Shown: positions 27,496-35,946 of the stretch, piece by piece
Numbering within the stretch: position 1 is the first letter of the stretch
Layout: every line of letters starts with the position of its first letter
Origin: BD2-11 clade cluster bacterium bin43
GTDB taxonomy: Bacteria; Gemmatimonadota; Gemmatimonadetes; Longimicrobiales; Gaopeijiaceae
NCBI GenBank assembly: GCA_002238605.1
Contig: MPMR01000001.1
Location: forward strand, 62,001-126,000
Direction of reading: 5' to 3'
Length of the DNA stretch: 64,000 nt
Translations under genes and position numbers: made by a program
The notes under the pieces: generated by a model
Seen by the model: only the letters and a program-made list of their open reading frames with translations
What the model was told of the DNA's origin: nothing
Database searches by the model: none

Positions 27496-29111
27496 GCGCC
27501 GCCAGCCCGCATGCCATCCGGGCGCTGACGCGGATGCCAGGGTCCGCCCTGGTGCTGGCGTTCCTGGCCATCCCCGCAACCGGGGACGCCCAGAACGCCA
27601 GGCCACGCGACCCCGCCGAGGCCTTCCCGGTCGACCGGGCGATGATTGCGCGCATCCGCGAGGAAGGGCTGAAGCGCTCCCAACTGGCCAACACCCTCTC
27701 CTACATGACCGACGTGCTGGGCGGCCGCCTGACCAACTCCGACGCCATGGACCGGGCGCAGCGCTGGGTGGTCGGGGAGATGGAGCGCATCGGGCTGGTA
27801 AACGTAGAGCGCGAGCCCTTCATGCCCTACGGCGCGAGCTGGGACAACGAGTACGTCTCGGTCCACATGACCGCCCCCTCCTACCAGCCGCTGGTGGCCT
27901 ACCCGATCGCCCACACGCCGGGGACCGGCGGACATCTCGAGCTGGACGTGGTCATCGCGGACGTGCGCACGATCAACGACTTGGCCTCCCTGCGGGGCAG
28001 GCTGCGCGGCAAGGCCGTGCTCTCCACCCCGCCGCCCGCCATCGACCTGACCCGCTTCGCGACCGGCACCCCGCGCAGGAGCGAGGAGGAGATGCGGCGG
28101 CTGGCCGAGGACGTGATTCCCCCCGCACCCGCGCCCGACGACTACTTCTCCCGCCTGTACCCCGACGCACCCGCCAACCCCGACATCCTCACCGCCGCGG
28201 AGCGGCTCGCCTTCTACGTGGAGGAGGGGGTGGCGCTGGTGCTCGAGTCCAGCAGCGGCTGGCCGGGAGCCGTGCGCGGCTTCGCCCGGGCCGGTGCCCG
28301 CATCGACCGGTGGTCGCGGGATGCGACCCTGGCTTCCGTGCCGGTGGTGGCGGTAACCCCCGAACACTACAACCGCATGTACCGCATCCTGCGGCGTGAC
28401 ATCCCGGTCACGGTGCAGGCAGAGGTGCGCAACCGGCACGGGGAGGGGGTGACCGAAGCCCGCAACGTGCTGGGCGAGATCCGGGGCACCGACCTGGCGG
28501 ACGAGGTGGTGATGCTGGGCGCCCATTTCGACACCTGGCACGCGAGCCCCAACGCGAGCGACAACACCTCCGGGGTGGCGGTCATGCTCGAAGCCGCGCG
28601 CATCCTGAACGCCGTCGGGGCGCGCCCTCGCCGAACCATCCGCGTGGCGCTCTGGTCCGGCGAGGAGCAGGGGCTGTTCGGTTCGAGCGCCTACGTGCGC
28701 AAGCACTTCGGCGATCCCGCATTCGGCACCACACCCGAATACGAGACGTTCTCCGTGTACTTCAACCAGGACTACGGCCCCGGCCAGTACCGGGGCGTCT
28801 GGCTGCAGGAGAACGAACACGTGCGCCCCATCTTCGAAGCCTGGATGGAGCCCCTGCGCGACATGGGCATGACCACGCTCTCGACCCAGGGCGTCGGGAG
28901 CACCGACCACGTCCCCTTCGACGGCGCCGGGCTGCCGGCCTTCCAGTTCCTGCAGGCGCGCGTGGGCGGCACCGGAGGCCATACCAACCTCGACTTCTAC
29001 GACACCCTGCCCATCGACGAACTCATGAAGAACGCGGTCATCATGGCGTCCTTCGTCTACCATGCGGCCATCGCGGACGCGCGCATCCCGCGAAAGGGGA
29101 TCGGACGGTAA
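27492..29111 (+). CDS. M28-family zinc peptidase, exported
   Basis: About 539 residues with a signal peptide ending near GDAQ. The M28 ligand set is visible: His and Asp in GAHFDTWH, bridging Asp in NASDNTSG, the catalytic/ligand pair of glutamates in SGEEQGLFGS, Asp in NQDYGPG and the final His in GGTGGHTNLD. A PA-like insert occupies the middle. It should remove N-terminal residues or act as a carboxypeptidase on exported peptides. The GTG at 27492 overlaps the upstream stop and gives a better signal peptide (with an arginine) than the ATG at 27534. Confidence 0.92.
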   Translation: MSAASPHAIRALTRMPGSALVLAFLAIPATGDAQNARPRDPAEAFPVDRAMIARIREEGLKRSQLANTLSYMTDVLGGRLTNSDAMDRAQRWVVGEMERIGLVNVEREPFMPYGASWDNEYVSVHMTAPSYQPLVAYPIAHTPGTGGHLELDVVIADVRTINDLASLRGRLRGKAVLSTPPPAIDLTRFATGTPRRSEEEMRRLAEDVIPPAPAPDDYFSRLYPDAPANPDILTAAERLAFYVEEGVALVLESSSGWPGAVRGFARAGARIDRWSRDATLASVPVVAVTPEHYNRMYRILRRDIPVTVQAEVRNRHGEGVTEARNVLGEIRGTDLADEVVMLGAHFDTWHASPNASDNTSGVAVMLEAARILNAVGARPRRTIRVALWSGEEQGLFGSSAYVRKHFGDPAFGTTPEYETFSVYFNQDYGPGQYRGVWLQENEHVRPIFEAWMEPLRDMGMTTLSTQGVGSTDHVPFDGAGLPAFQFLQARVGGTGGHTNLDFYDTLPIDELMKNAVIMASFVYHAAIADARIPRKGIGR

Positions 29112-29113
29112 AT

Positions 29114-29146
29114 CGGCTGATTCAAAAACCGATCTTGAATCAGCCG
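29114..29146. promoter_or_regulatory. 12-bp inverted repeat, probable operator
   Basis: CGGCTGATTCAA (29114-29125) and TTGAATCAGCCG (29135-29146) are perfect inverted copies with a 9-bp spacer. The right arm contains the TTGAAT -35 hexamer of the following gene. There is no T tract, so a terminator for the M28 gene is less likely than an operator. Confidence 0.6.
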
Positions 29147-29164
29147 GCACCCACGTGCTAGCTT
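29135..29164 (+). promoter_or_regulatory. promoter of the second DUF4143 ATPase
   Basis: TTGAAT (29135-29140), 18-bp spacer, TAGCTT (29159-29164), then only 6 nt before the ATG at 29171. This implies a leaderless transcript under control of the overlapping inverted repeat. Confidence 0.45.
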
Positions 29165-29170
29165 GACCGC

Positions 29171-30323
29171 ATGATTCCAAGAGATCTGGCCCCGGAACTC
29201 CTCAGGGCCGCCGGCCAGGCGCCTTCCGTCACGCTCACCGGTCCGCGGCAGGGCGGAAAGACGACTCTTCCCCGAGCATCCCTATCGCACTCTGGAGGCC
29301 CCCGACGACCGGCGGTTCGCGACAGAGGATCCCCGGGCATTCCTGGCTCAGTTTCCGGAAGGCGCGATCATTGACGAAGTTCAGCGTGTCCCGGATCTGC
29401 TCTCCTACCTGCAAGGCATCATCGACGAGAACCCGGCACCCGGACGCTGGATTCTCACCGGTTCCCAGAACCTCTCGCTGCTGGCGTCGGTCAGCCAGTC
29501 GCTGGCCGGACGAACCGAAGTGCTGCATCTGTTGCCGCTGACCTGGAACGAGATCCGACGCTTCGATCCGCATCCCGGTTGCGTCGAAGAGGCGCTGTTC
29601 TCGGGAGGCTATCCGCGCATCTTCGACCGGCGGCTCGACCCGGTCCGCTGGTTGCGTTCCTACGTCGCCACCTACATCGAGCGCGATGTCCGCACCATCA
29701 GCAACGTCGGGGATCTGACGACCTTTCAGCGCTTCGTCGAATTGTGCTCCGGGCGCACCGGCCAGTTGCTCAACTACTCCGGCCTGGCCGGCGACTGCGG
29801 AATCTCCCAACCCACCGCCAAGGCGTGGATCAGCATCCTGGAGACAAGCTTCATCGCCTTCCGCCTGCCCGCCTTCCACGCCAACCTGCGAAAGCGGCTC
29901 GTCAAGATGCCGAAGCTGTACTTCTACGACACCGGCCTCGCCTGCTGGTTGATGGGCATCCGGGAATCCGGACAGCTTCGATCGCATCCGCTGCGGGGGG
30001 CCATTTTCGAGACCTGGGTGGTTTCGGAGATCGTCAAGCAACGTATAAACCGGGGCGAGACCCGGGGGCTTTCCTTCTATCGTGACCGAAGCGGCGCCGA
30101 GGTCGACCTGGTCATCGACCAGCCTTCCGGACGCACCCTGCTGGAGGCCAAGTCCACCGGAACGCCGTCCGCGAGCCTGCTCCGTGGGGCCGAGCGGGTG
30201 CACGGCCATTTCGGCCGTGGGACAGCGCCCGATGTGGCCGTCGTATACGGAGGCGAAGACCTTCAGGAGCGCACGAGCGGACGACTGATACCGTGGCGGA
30301 TGCTGGGGAACACAACCTGGTGA
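29171..30323 (+). pseudogene. frameshifted DUF4143-type AAA ATPase
   Basis: The N-terminus in one frame reads MIPRDLAPELLRAAG and the Walker A TGPRQGGKTTL. Right after the P-loop, near 29264-29270, the coherent protein switches frame: it resumes as LFPEHPYRTLEAPDDRRF, then the Walker B-like IIDEVQ, the sensor WILTGSQNLSLLAS and the DUF4143 part (YVATYIERDVRTI; FYRDRSGAEVDLVID; LLEAKS) up to a stop at 30323. Compared with relatives, roughly three or four residues between KTT and LFPEH are missing, so a small deletion is the likely cause. Everything after the lesion is intact, so decay is recent, or there is an assembly error. About 384 codons in total. Confidence 0.75.
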
Positions 30324-30381
30324 GAATCGGCACCGCCGGCGCGTGAAGCAAACCACCCGCAAACCTAGTATGTTGGAAGCC

Positions 30382-31065
30382 ATGAATACCCACCGCATCG
30401 TGCTCTTCGCACTCCTCGCCGCCACCCAGGCCTGCTCCGGGGCCGGCCCCGGAGCCGGCCCCGGCGCACCCCCGCCCGCCGCGCGCCCCGACGCAGACCG
30501 CATCGCCCGGCTCGAGGCCATCTACCAGGCGCGCGCCGACAGCCTTCTGCTCAACCCGCACGAGGCCGACGTGCATTTCATCACCGGGATGATCGGGCAC
30601 CACGCCCAGGCGCTGGTCATGGCGGGTTTCGCGCCCGAAAACGGCGCCAGCCCCGCGGTCCAGGTCCTCTGCGCGCGCATCATCAACGCCCAGAGCGACG
30701 AGATCGCGATCATGCAGCGCTGGCTGCGCGAACGCGGCCTTCCGGTGCCCGAGATCCACATCGAGGGCAGCACGCTCATGGTCCACGGGCCGGAGCACGC
30801 GATGAACATGCCGGGGATGATATCTCCCGAGCAGCTGCGCGAGCTGGAAGCGGCCCGGGGACCGGACTTCGACCGGCTCTTCCTCACCTACATGATCCAG
30901 CACCACGAGGGCGCCGTCACCATGGTGCACGATCTCTTCGCCGCCGACGGCGCGGCCCAGGGCGACTTCATCTTCAAGATCGCCTCCGACATCCAGGTCG
31001 ATCAGGCCACCGAAATCGCCCGCATGGAGCTGATGCTCGCGGAGATGACGACGCCCGGCCCGTGA
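30382..31065 (+). CDS. DUF305-domain lipoprotein
   Basis: About 227 residues. The signal peptide ends in ATQAC, so the protein is probably lipidated. Two DUF305 hallmarks are present: FITGMIGHHAQALVMA and FLTYMIQHHEGAVTMVHDL, each with the paired histidines, plus methionine-rich intervening sequence (HAMNMPGMI). Family members are periplasmic four-helix proteins thought to bind metal, often copper. ATG at 30382 has a GGAAG ribosome site and gives a proper signal peptide; two upstream ATGs (30343, 30370) would add a charged extension. Confidence 0.85.
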   Translation: MNTHRIVLFALLAATQACSGAGPGAGPGAPPPAARPDADRIARLEAIYQARADSLLLNPHEADVHFITGMIGHHAQALVMAGFAPENGASPAVQVLCARIINAQSDEIAIMQRWLRERGLPVPEIHIEGSTLMVHGPEHAMNMPGMISPEQLRELEAARGPDFDRLFLTYMIQHHEGAVTMVHDLFAADGAAQGDFIFKIASDIQVDQATEIARMELMLAEMTTPGP

Positions 31066-31169
31066 CCTGGAGCAAAGCCCCTCGATGCCGGCCCCGACCT
31101 GCCTGCCCGCGCTGACCCGACCCCACCGCCTGTTCTGACCGATACATCCACTCGAAACGAGGAAGTGAC

Positions 31170-33170
31170 ATGACCTCTCCGCGATCGACGCGTGACCGCG
31201 TCCGGGTCCCCGCGCGCCTCGGTGCGCTCCTCTCCTGCGCGGTGCTGCTGGTGCTCCTGCCGGCCTGCTCCGCCTACCAGTCCCCCGACACCGGCATGGC
31301 TCCCGCAGGGCTCGCCCCGCTGCGCGTGAACGCACCGGCTCCGGATCCGCGCGTCGGCCTGGCCCCCGGCCTGTTCGACGCCGGAGAGGCCGCATGGAAC
31401 CTGCGACTGATCTCGACGACTCCTCCCACGGAGCCCTTCGTCGGCCAGACCAACTCCGACCTGGCCTTCACCGGCGATTACGTCATCCAGGGCAACTACG
31501 ACGGCATCCAGATCTGGGATATCTCCGATCCGACCAGCCCGGAGTCGGTGGTCACCTACCGGTGCCCGGCGTCGCAGAGCGACGTATCGGTCCACGAGAA
31601 CCTGCTCTTCGTGTCGGGCGAGGGACTCGGCGGGCGGCTCGACTGCGGCGACGAGGGCGTCCAGGAGGCGGTGAGCCACGACCGGCTGCGCGGCATCCGC
31701 ATCTTCGACATCACCGACATCACCGCGCCCGAATACGTCGCCAACGTGCAGACCTGCCGCGGCTCGCACACCCACACCGTGCTCGAGCATCCCGGCGACG
31801 ACGAGAACGTATACATCTACGTTTCGGGCTCTTCCGCGGTACGGCCCGCGGAGGAACTCCCGGGCTGTTCCGATGGGCCGGTCGAGGACAACCCCAACAC
31901 GGCGCTCTTCCGCATCGAGGTCATCCGGGTGCCCCTGGCGGATCCGGCCAGCGCCGAGATCGTGAGCTCGCCCCGCATTTTCGGGGACCTGGTGGCGCCT
32001 CCGACCCATGGCCTGGCGCCCGATGACCTCCTGGAAATCGAGGAAGCGCGCGAGCGCGGCGCCTTCATCATGGAAGGCGCGGGCCAGCCGAGGGTGCTAC
32101 GCGACCGGCAGGTGGTTCAGCTGCTCGAACAGATCGTGCAGCAGCGGGGCGGCGAAGGTCCCCCGACCGCCGCGGACAGCGCGACCCTGCGGCAGATGCT
32201 TCCACAGATGGCAGCGCAAAGGGCCGCCAGAAGCAGCAGCGGGCCGACCCAGTGCCACGACATCACCGTGTACCCCGCCATCGGGCTCGCGGGCGGCGCC
32301 TGCGGCGGATACGGCATGCTGATCGACATCAGCAACGCGGAGGCCCCGTTCCGTCTCTCCGAAGTGGCCGACTCCAACTTCTCGTACTGGCACTCGGCGA
32401 CGTTCAACAACGACGGAACCGCCGTCATGTTCACCGACGAATGGGGCGGCGGCGGATCCCCGAAGTGCCGCGCATCCGACCCGATGGAGTGGGGCGCCAA
32501 CGCCGTGTTCACCATCGAGGACGGCGACATGGTGTTCCAGAGCTACTACAAGATGCCGGCACCCCAGACGACGCTCGAGAACTGCGTCGCGCACAACGGC
32601 TCGCTCATCCCCATTCCGGGCCGCGACATCATGATCCAGGGCTGGTACCAGGGCGGCATCTCGCTCATCGACTGGACCGATCCGGCCAGCCCGGTCGAGA
32701 TCGCGTTCTTCGATCGCGGACCGGTGGATGCCGAGGTCATGCGGAGCGGCGGCAGCTGGTCGGTCTACTGGTACAACGGCCTGATCGTCAACTCCGAGAT
32801 CGCGCGCGGGCTCGACATCTTCGAGCTGACCACGAGCGAGGTGATGACGCAGAACGAGATCGACGCGGCCAACTCGGTGCGTCTGACCCAGCTCAACTCC
32901 CAGGGCCAGCCCATCTTCGAGTGGCCTGCAACCTACGCGCTGGCTCGTGCGTATCTGGACCAGCTGGAGCGGCACCGCGGGCTGAACGCGGCGCGGATCC
33001 GGGAGGCGCGGAGCGAGCTGGCCAGGACCGAGGAGATGGCGTGGCCGGCGCAGGGTGCGGCGCTGCGCTCCCTGGCCGACGCGCTCAGCTCCGATGCCCT
33101 CGGAGCGCTGGATCGAGCCAAGGTGGCGAAGCTGGCCGACGCGGTGCGCGACCTGGCAGCCGCGGGCTGA
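31170..33170 (+). CDS. LVIVD-type beta-propeller lipoprotein, copy 1
   Basis: 666 residues; lipobox LLPAC near residue 33. The body has LVIVD-like blade motifs: GNYDGIQIWDISDPTSPESV, IRIFDITDITAPEYVANV, YGMLIDISNAEAPFRLSEV and ISLIDWTDPASPVEIAFF. Histidine-rich conserved segments (CRGSHTHTVLEHPGDDENVY; QCHDITVYP) suggest metal or ligand binding, but no known active site is recognised. GAGGAAGTGAC precedes the ATG as ribosome site. It is followed 85 bp later by a close paralogue. The segment near 32080-32250 (a charged helical insert) is where the two copies differ most. Confidence 0.8.
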   Translation: MTSPRSTRDRVRVPARLGALLSCAVLLVLLPACSAYQSPDTGMAPAGLAPLRVNAPAPDPRVGLAPGLFDAGEAAWNLRLISTTPPTEPFVGQTNSDLAFTGDYVIQGNYDGIQIWDISDPTSPESVVTYRCPASQSDVSVHENLLFVSGEGLGGRLDCGDEGVQEAVSHDRLRGIRIFDITDITAPEYVANVQTCRGSHTHTVLEHPGDDENVYIYVSGSSAVRPAEELPGCSDGPVEDNPNTALFRIEVIRVPLADPASAEIVSSPRIFGDLVAPPTHGLAPDDLLEIEEARERGAFIMEGAGQPRVLRDRQVVQLLEQIVQQRGGEGPPTAADSATLRQMLPQMAAQRAARSSSGPTQCHDITVYPAIGLAGGACGGYGMLIDISNAEAPFRLSEVADSNFSYWHSATFNNDGTAVMFTDEWGGGGSPKCRASDPMEWGANAVFTIEDGDMVFQSYYKMPAPQTTLENCVAHNGSLIPIPGRDIMIQGWYQGGISLIDWTDPASPVEIAFFDRGPVDAEVMRSGGSWSVYWYNGLIVNSEIARGLDIFELTTSEVMTQNEIDAANSVRLTQLNSQGQPIFEWPATYALARAYLDQLERHRGLNAARIREARSELARTEEMAWPAQGAALRSLADALSSDALGALDRAKVAKLADAVRDLAAAG

Positions 33171-33188
33171 ACGGAAACCCGACGGAGG

Positions 33189-33221
33189 TGCGGTTCGTCC
33201 CTGATCAGGGGGCGAACCGCA
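33189..33221 (+). terminator. hairpin between the two LVIVD-type genes
   Basis: TGCGGTTCG (33189-33197) pairs perfectly with CGAACCGCA (33213-33221), with an inner CCCT/AGGG extension around a short loop. It lies 18 nt after the stop of copy 1. No T run follows, so strength as an intrinsic terminator is uncertain. Confidence 0.5.
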
Positions 33222-33255
33222 GCTCCCGTACATCCATTCTCAGATAGAGGAATCG

Positions 33256-35259
33256 ATGACCTGTCTACCATCGACGCGTGACCGCATCCAGACCCCGGCG
33301 CGCCCGGGCGCGCTGTTTTCCTGCGCGGCGCTGGTCGTGCTCCTGTCCGCATGCGGCGGTTATTCGCCCCCCGGAACCGGCATGACTCCGGCAAGCCTCG
33401 CGCCGCTGAGCGTGAATCCGCCCACACCCGACCCGCGCGTGGGGTTGGCGCCGGGACTCTTTGACGCCGGTGAAGCGATCTGGAACCTGCGCCTGGTCTC
33501 GGCCACGCCCCCGACCGAGCCCTTCGTGGGTCAGACCAACTCGGACCTCGCCTTCACCGGCCCGTACGCGATCCAGGGCAACTACGACGGCATCCAGATC
33601 TGGGACATCTCCGACCCGGCCAACCCCGAGTCGGTGATCACCTACGTGTGCCCCGCCTCGCAGAGCGACGTCTCCGTCTACGAGCATCTGCTCTTCGTGT
33701 CGGGCGAGGGGATGGGCGGGCGGCTCGACTGCAGCGGGGAGGGAATCGAGGAGGCCGTGAGCCACGACCGGCTGCGCGGCATCCGCATCTTCGACATCTC
33801 CGACATCACCGCGCCCGAGTACGTCGCCAACGTGCAGACCTGCCGCGGCTCGCACACGCACACCGTGCTCGAGCACCCCGGCGACGACGAGAACGTGTAC
33901 GTCTACGTGTCCGGCTCCGCTCCGGTCCGGCCCGCCGAGGAGCTTCCGGGCTGCTCCGATGCCCCCCCGGAGGAGGATCCCAACACGGCGCTCTTCCGCA
34001 TCGAGGTCATCCGCGTGCCCCTCGCCGATCCGGCGAGCGCCGCGGTCGTGAGCTCGCCCCGCATCTTCGAGAACCTGGTGGCGCCGCCGACCCACGGGCC
34101 GGCCCCCGATGACCTCGCGCAAATCGAGGAAGCCCGCGAGCGCGGCGCCTTCATCGTCGAAGTCATGGGACAGGAGATGGTCATGCCGGACTTCGCGGTC
34201 GAACAGATACTCGGACAGATGTTGGCCGAGCGCGGGGAGGAAGGACCACCCACCGCCGCGGACAGCACGATGTTGCGCGAGATGCTTCCCATGATGATCG
34301 CCGCACAGATGCCGGGGAGCGACGACGCCGGCCCGACCCAGTGCCACGACATCACCGTGTACCCGGCCATCGGCCTCGCGGGCGGGGCCTGCGAGGGGTA
34401 CGGCATGCTGATCGACATCAGTGACCCGGAGAACCCGGTGCGGCTCTCCGAAGTGGCCGACTCCAACTTCTCGTACTGGCACTCGGCGACGTTCAACAAC
34501 GATGGCACGGCCGTCATGTTCACGGACGAGTGGGGCGGCGGCGGATCGCCCAAGTGCCGTGCCTCGGACCCGGTGGAGTGGGGCGCCAACGCCATCTTCA
34601 CCGTCGAGGACGGGGAGATGGTATTCCAGAGCTACTACAAGCTGCCCGCGCCGCAGACGCCGCAGGAGAACTGCGTCGCGCACAATGGTTCGCTCATCCC
34701 GATCCCCGGCCGCGACATCATGATCCAGGGCTGGTACCAGGGGGGTATTTCCCTGATCGACTGGACGGATCCCACCAACCCGGTCGAGATCGCCTACTTC
34801 GACCGCGGGCCCGTCGACGGCGAGGTGATGCGGATGGGCGGCAGCTGGTCGGTCTACTGGTACAACGGCGTGATCGTCAACTCCGAGATCGCGCGCGGGC
34901 TGGACATCCTCGAGCTCGTTCCCAGCGACGTGATGACCCGGAACGAGATCGACGCGGCCAACGCCGTTCAGCTGACCCATCTCAATTCCCAGGGCCAGCC
35001 CATCTTCGAGTGGCCGGCGACCTTCTCGCTGGCCCGGGCCTACCTGGACCAGCTGGAGCGGCATCGGGGTCTGGACGCTGCCCGAATCGCGTCGGCGCGC
35101 GGCGAGCTGGACGCCGCCGAGGGCATGATGGGGTCGGGGCGCGCCTCGGCGCTGCGCTCTCTGGCGGATGCGCTGGATGGCGACGCCGGCAGAGCGCTCG
35201 ATTCCGCGAAGCTAGAGAAGCTGGCGGAGGCCGTGCGGGAGCTGGCCGACGCGGGTTAG
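33256..35259 (+). CDS. LVIVD-type beta-propeller lipoprotein, copy 2
   Basis: 667 residues, nearly collinear with copy 1 and clearly very similar over most of the length; lipobox LLSAC. The same blade motifs recur (QIWDISDPANPESV; IRIFDISDITAPEYV; LIDISDPENPVRLSEV; LIDWTDPTNPVEIAYF) along with the SHTHTVLEHPGDDENVY block. The helical insert (EVMGQEMVMPDFAVEQIL and following) replaces the one in copy 1. Many of the differences look synonymous or conservative, so both copies appear to be maintained. A GAGG site precedes the ATG at 33256. Confidence 0.8.
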   Translation: MTCLPSTRDRIQTPARPGALFSCAALVVLLSACGGYSPPGTGMTPASLAPLSVNPPTPDPRVGLAPGLFDAGEAIWNLRLVSATPPTEPFVGQTNSDLAFTGPYAIQGNYDGIQIWDISDPANPESVITYVCPASQSDVSVYEHLLFVSGEGMGGRLDCSGEGIEEAVSHDRLRGIRIFDISDITAPEYVANVQTCRGSHTHTVLEHPGDDENVYVYVSGSAPVRPAEELPGCSDAPPEEDPNTALFRIEVIRVPLADPASAAVVSSPRIFENLVAPPTHGPAPDDLAQIEEARERGAFIVEVMGQEMVMPDFAVEQILGQMLAERGEEGPPTAADSTMLREMLPMMIAAQMPGSDDAGPTQCHDITVYPAIGLAGGACEGYGMLIDISDPENPVRLSEVADSNFSYWHSATFNNDGTAVMFTDEWGGGGSPKCRASDPVEWGANAIFTVEDGEMVFQSYYKLPAPQTPQENCVAHNGSLIPIPGRDIMIQGWYQGGISLIDWTDPTNPVEIAYFDRGPVDGEVMRMGGSWSVYWYNGVIVNSEIARGLDILELVPSDVMTRNEIDAANAVQLTHLNSQGQPIFEWPATFSLARAYLDQLERHRGLDAARIASARGELDAAEGMMGSGRASALRSLADALDGDAGRALDSAKLEKLAEAVRELADAG

Positions 35260-35313
35260 TGGAGTGACGTCAGGTCGGGCGCCTGGTGCCTGACCGGGAT
35301 CCCGCGGAAAGTT

Positions 35314-35343
35314 ACGGCCCGTCCCCATCGGGGGGCGGGCCGT
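35314..35343 (+). terminator. strong hairpin after LVIVD-type copy 2
   Basis: ACGGCCCG (35314-35321) pairs with CGGGCCGT (35336-35343); the inner CCCC/GGGG extends the stem. GTTTCCC follows. It occupies the same position and has the same layout as the hairpin after copy 1, so it was probably duplicated with the gene. Confidence 0.6.
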
Positions 35344-35373
35344 GTTTCCCATGGCCAGCGGCGGAACGCCGTG

Positions 35374-35613
35374 TCACCGGACCTCCACCGACAAGGGCTC
35401 CGCAGGATTGAGCCCATTCTCCAGCAATGTCTCGATGAAGAGACGTTTTGCGGCCTGCAGGTTGCGCCGCGCTTCCCGGGGAGTGTCTCCGTGACTCTCG
35501 CACCCGGGCAGCTCGACTACGCGCGCCAGGTAGCACCGGGTGCCGTCCGTACAATCCTCAAGGCTGACCTCTTCCCTGTAGGGGAGTCCTGCGTAGTACT
35601 CAACGTTTTTCAT
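35374..35613 (-). CDS. HicB-family antitoxin
   Basis: 79 residues from the ATG at 35613 (a GTG at 35628 is also possible). The pattern CYLARVVELPGCESHGDTPREARRNLQAAKRLFIETLLENG is the classic HicB antitoxin core (ELPGC, then GDT..EA..N...A). HicB binds and inhibits the HicA mRNA interferase. No DNA-binding tail (Arc or HTH) is visible after the core. The start lies inside the end of the preceding HicA-like frame, the normal hicAB arrangement. Confidence 0.8.
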   Translation of the reverse strand: MKNVEYYAGLPYREEVSLEDCTDGTRCYLARVVELPGCESHGDTPREARRNLQAAKRLFIETLLENGLNPAEPLSVEVR

Positions 35614-35836
35614 GGCGGATGTCCCCACTCACCTGTTCAAGATCTTCGATGAGCCTCAGTGCAGTCCGAACATAGCCCGCAGGTAACGACCTGTGACGCG
35701 CTACGGTCGCGACGAGTCGCGGATGGTCAGGGTGCCAATATACACTATGCCTGCCTCCTTCGCGCCTCTTGAAGCTGTAGCTCGCCCGAATCTCCGGGCG
35801 ACAGGATGGAAGAATGACGCGTTCCATGCCCTCCAT
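35600..35836 (-). CDS. HicA-like toxin candidate
   Basis: A 78-residue basic protein just upstream of and overlapping the HicB gene. The core SYSFKRREGGRHSVYWHPDHPRLVATVARHRSLPAGYVRTALRLI recalls HicA: a positively charged strand, a histidine in the position of the catalytic GSHH-type motif (here GGRHSVYW) and a closing KPGTLRSIL-like helix (LPAGYVRTALRLI). The N-terminal helix of HicA is not convincing (ERVILPSCRPEIRA), so the gene may be divergent or damaged at its 5' end. Start codon uncertain (ATG at 35836 or 35827). Confidence 0.45.
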   Translation of the reverse strand: MEGMERVILPSCRPEIRASYSFKRREGGRHSVYWHPDHPRLVATVARHRSLPAGYVRTALRLIEDLEQVSGDIRHEKR

Positions 35837-35946
35837 ATCTTGCCGCACGCGTGCGCGCGCCGTACTAGTCAATTGGATGCAAGGCTCTTCGCGTCGCTGG
35901 AAATCGGTGGCGGGAGGGAAGCCGCTCACTCTGGCCGGAGGTCGAG

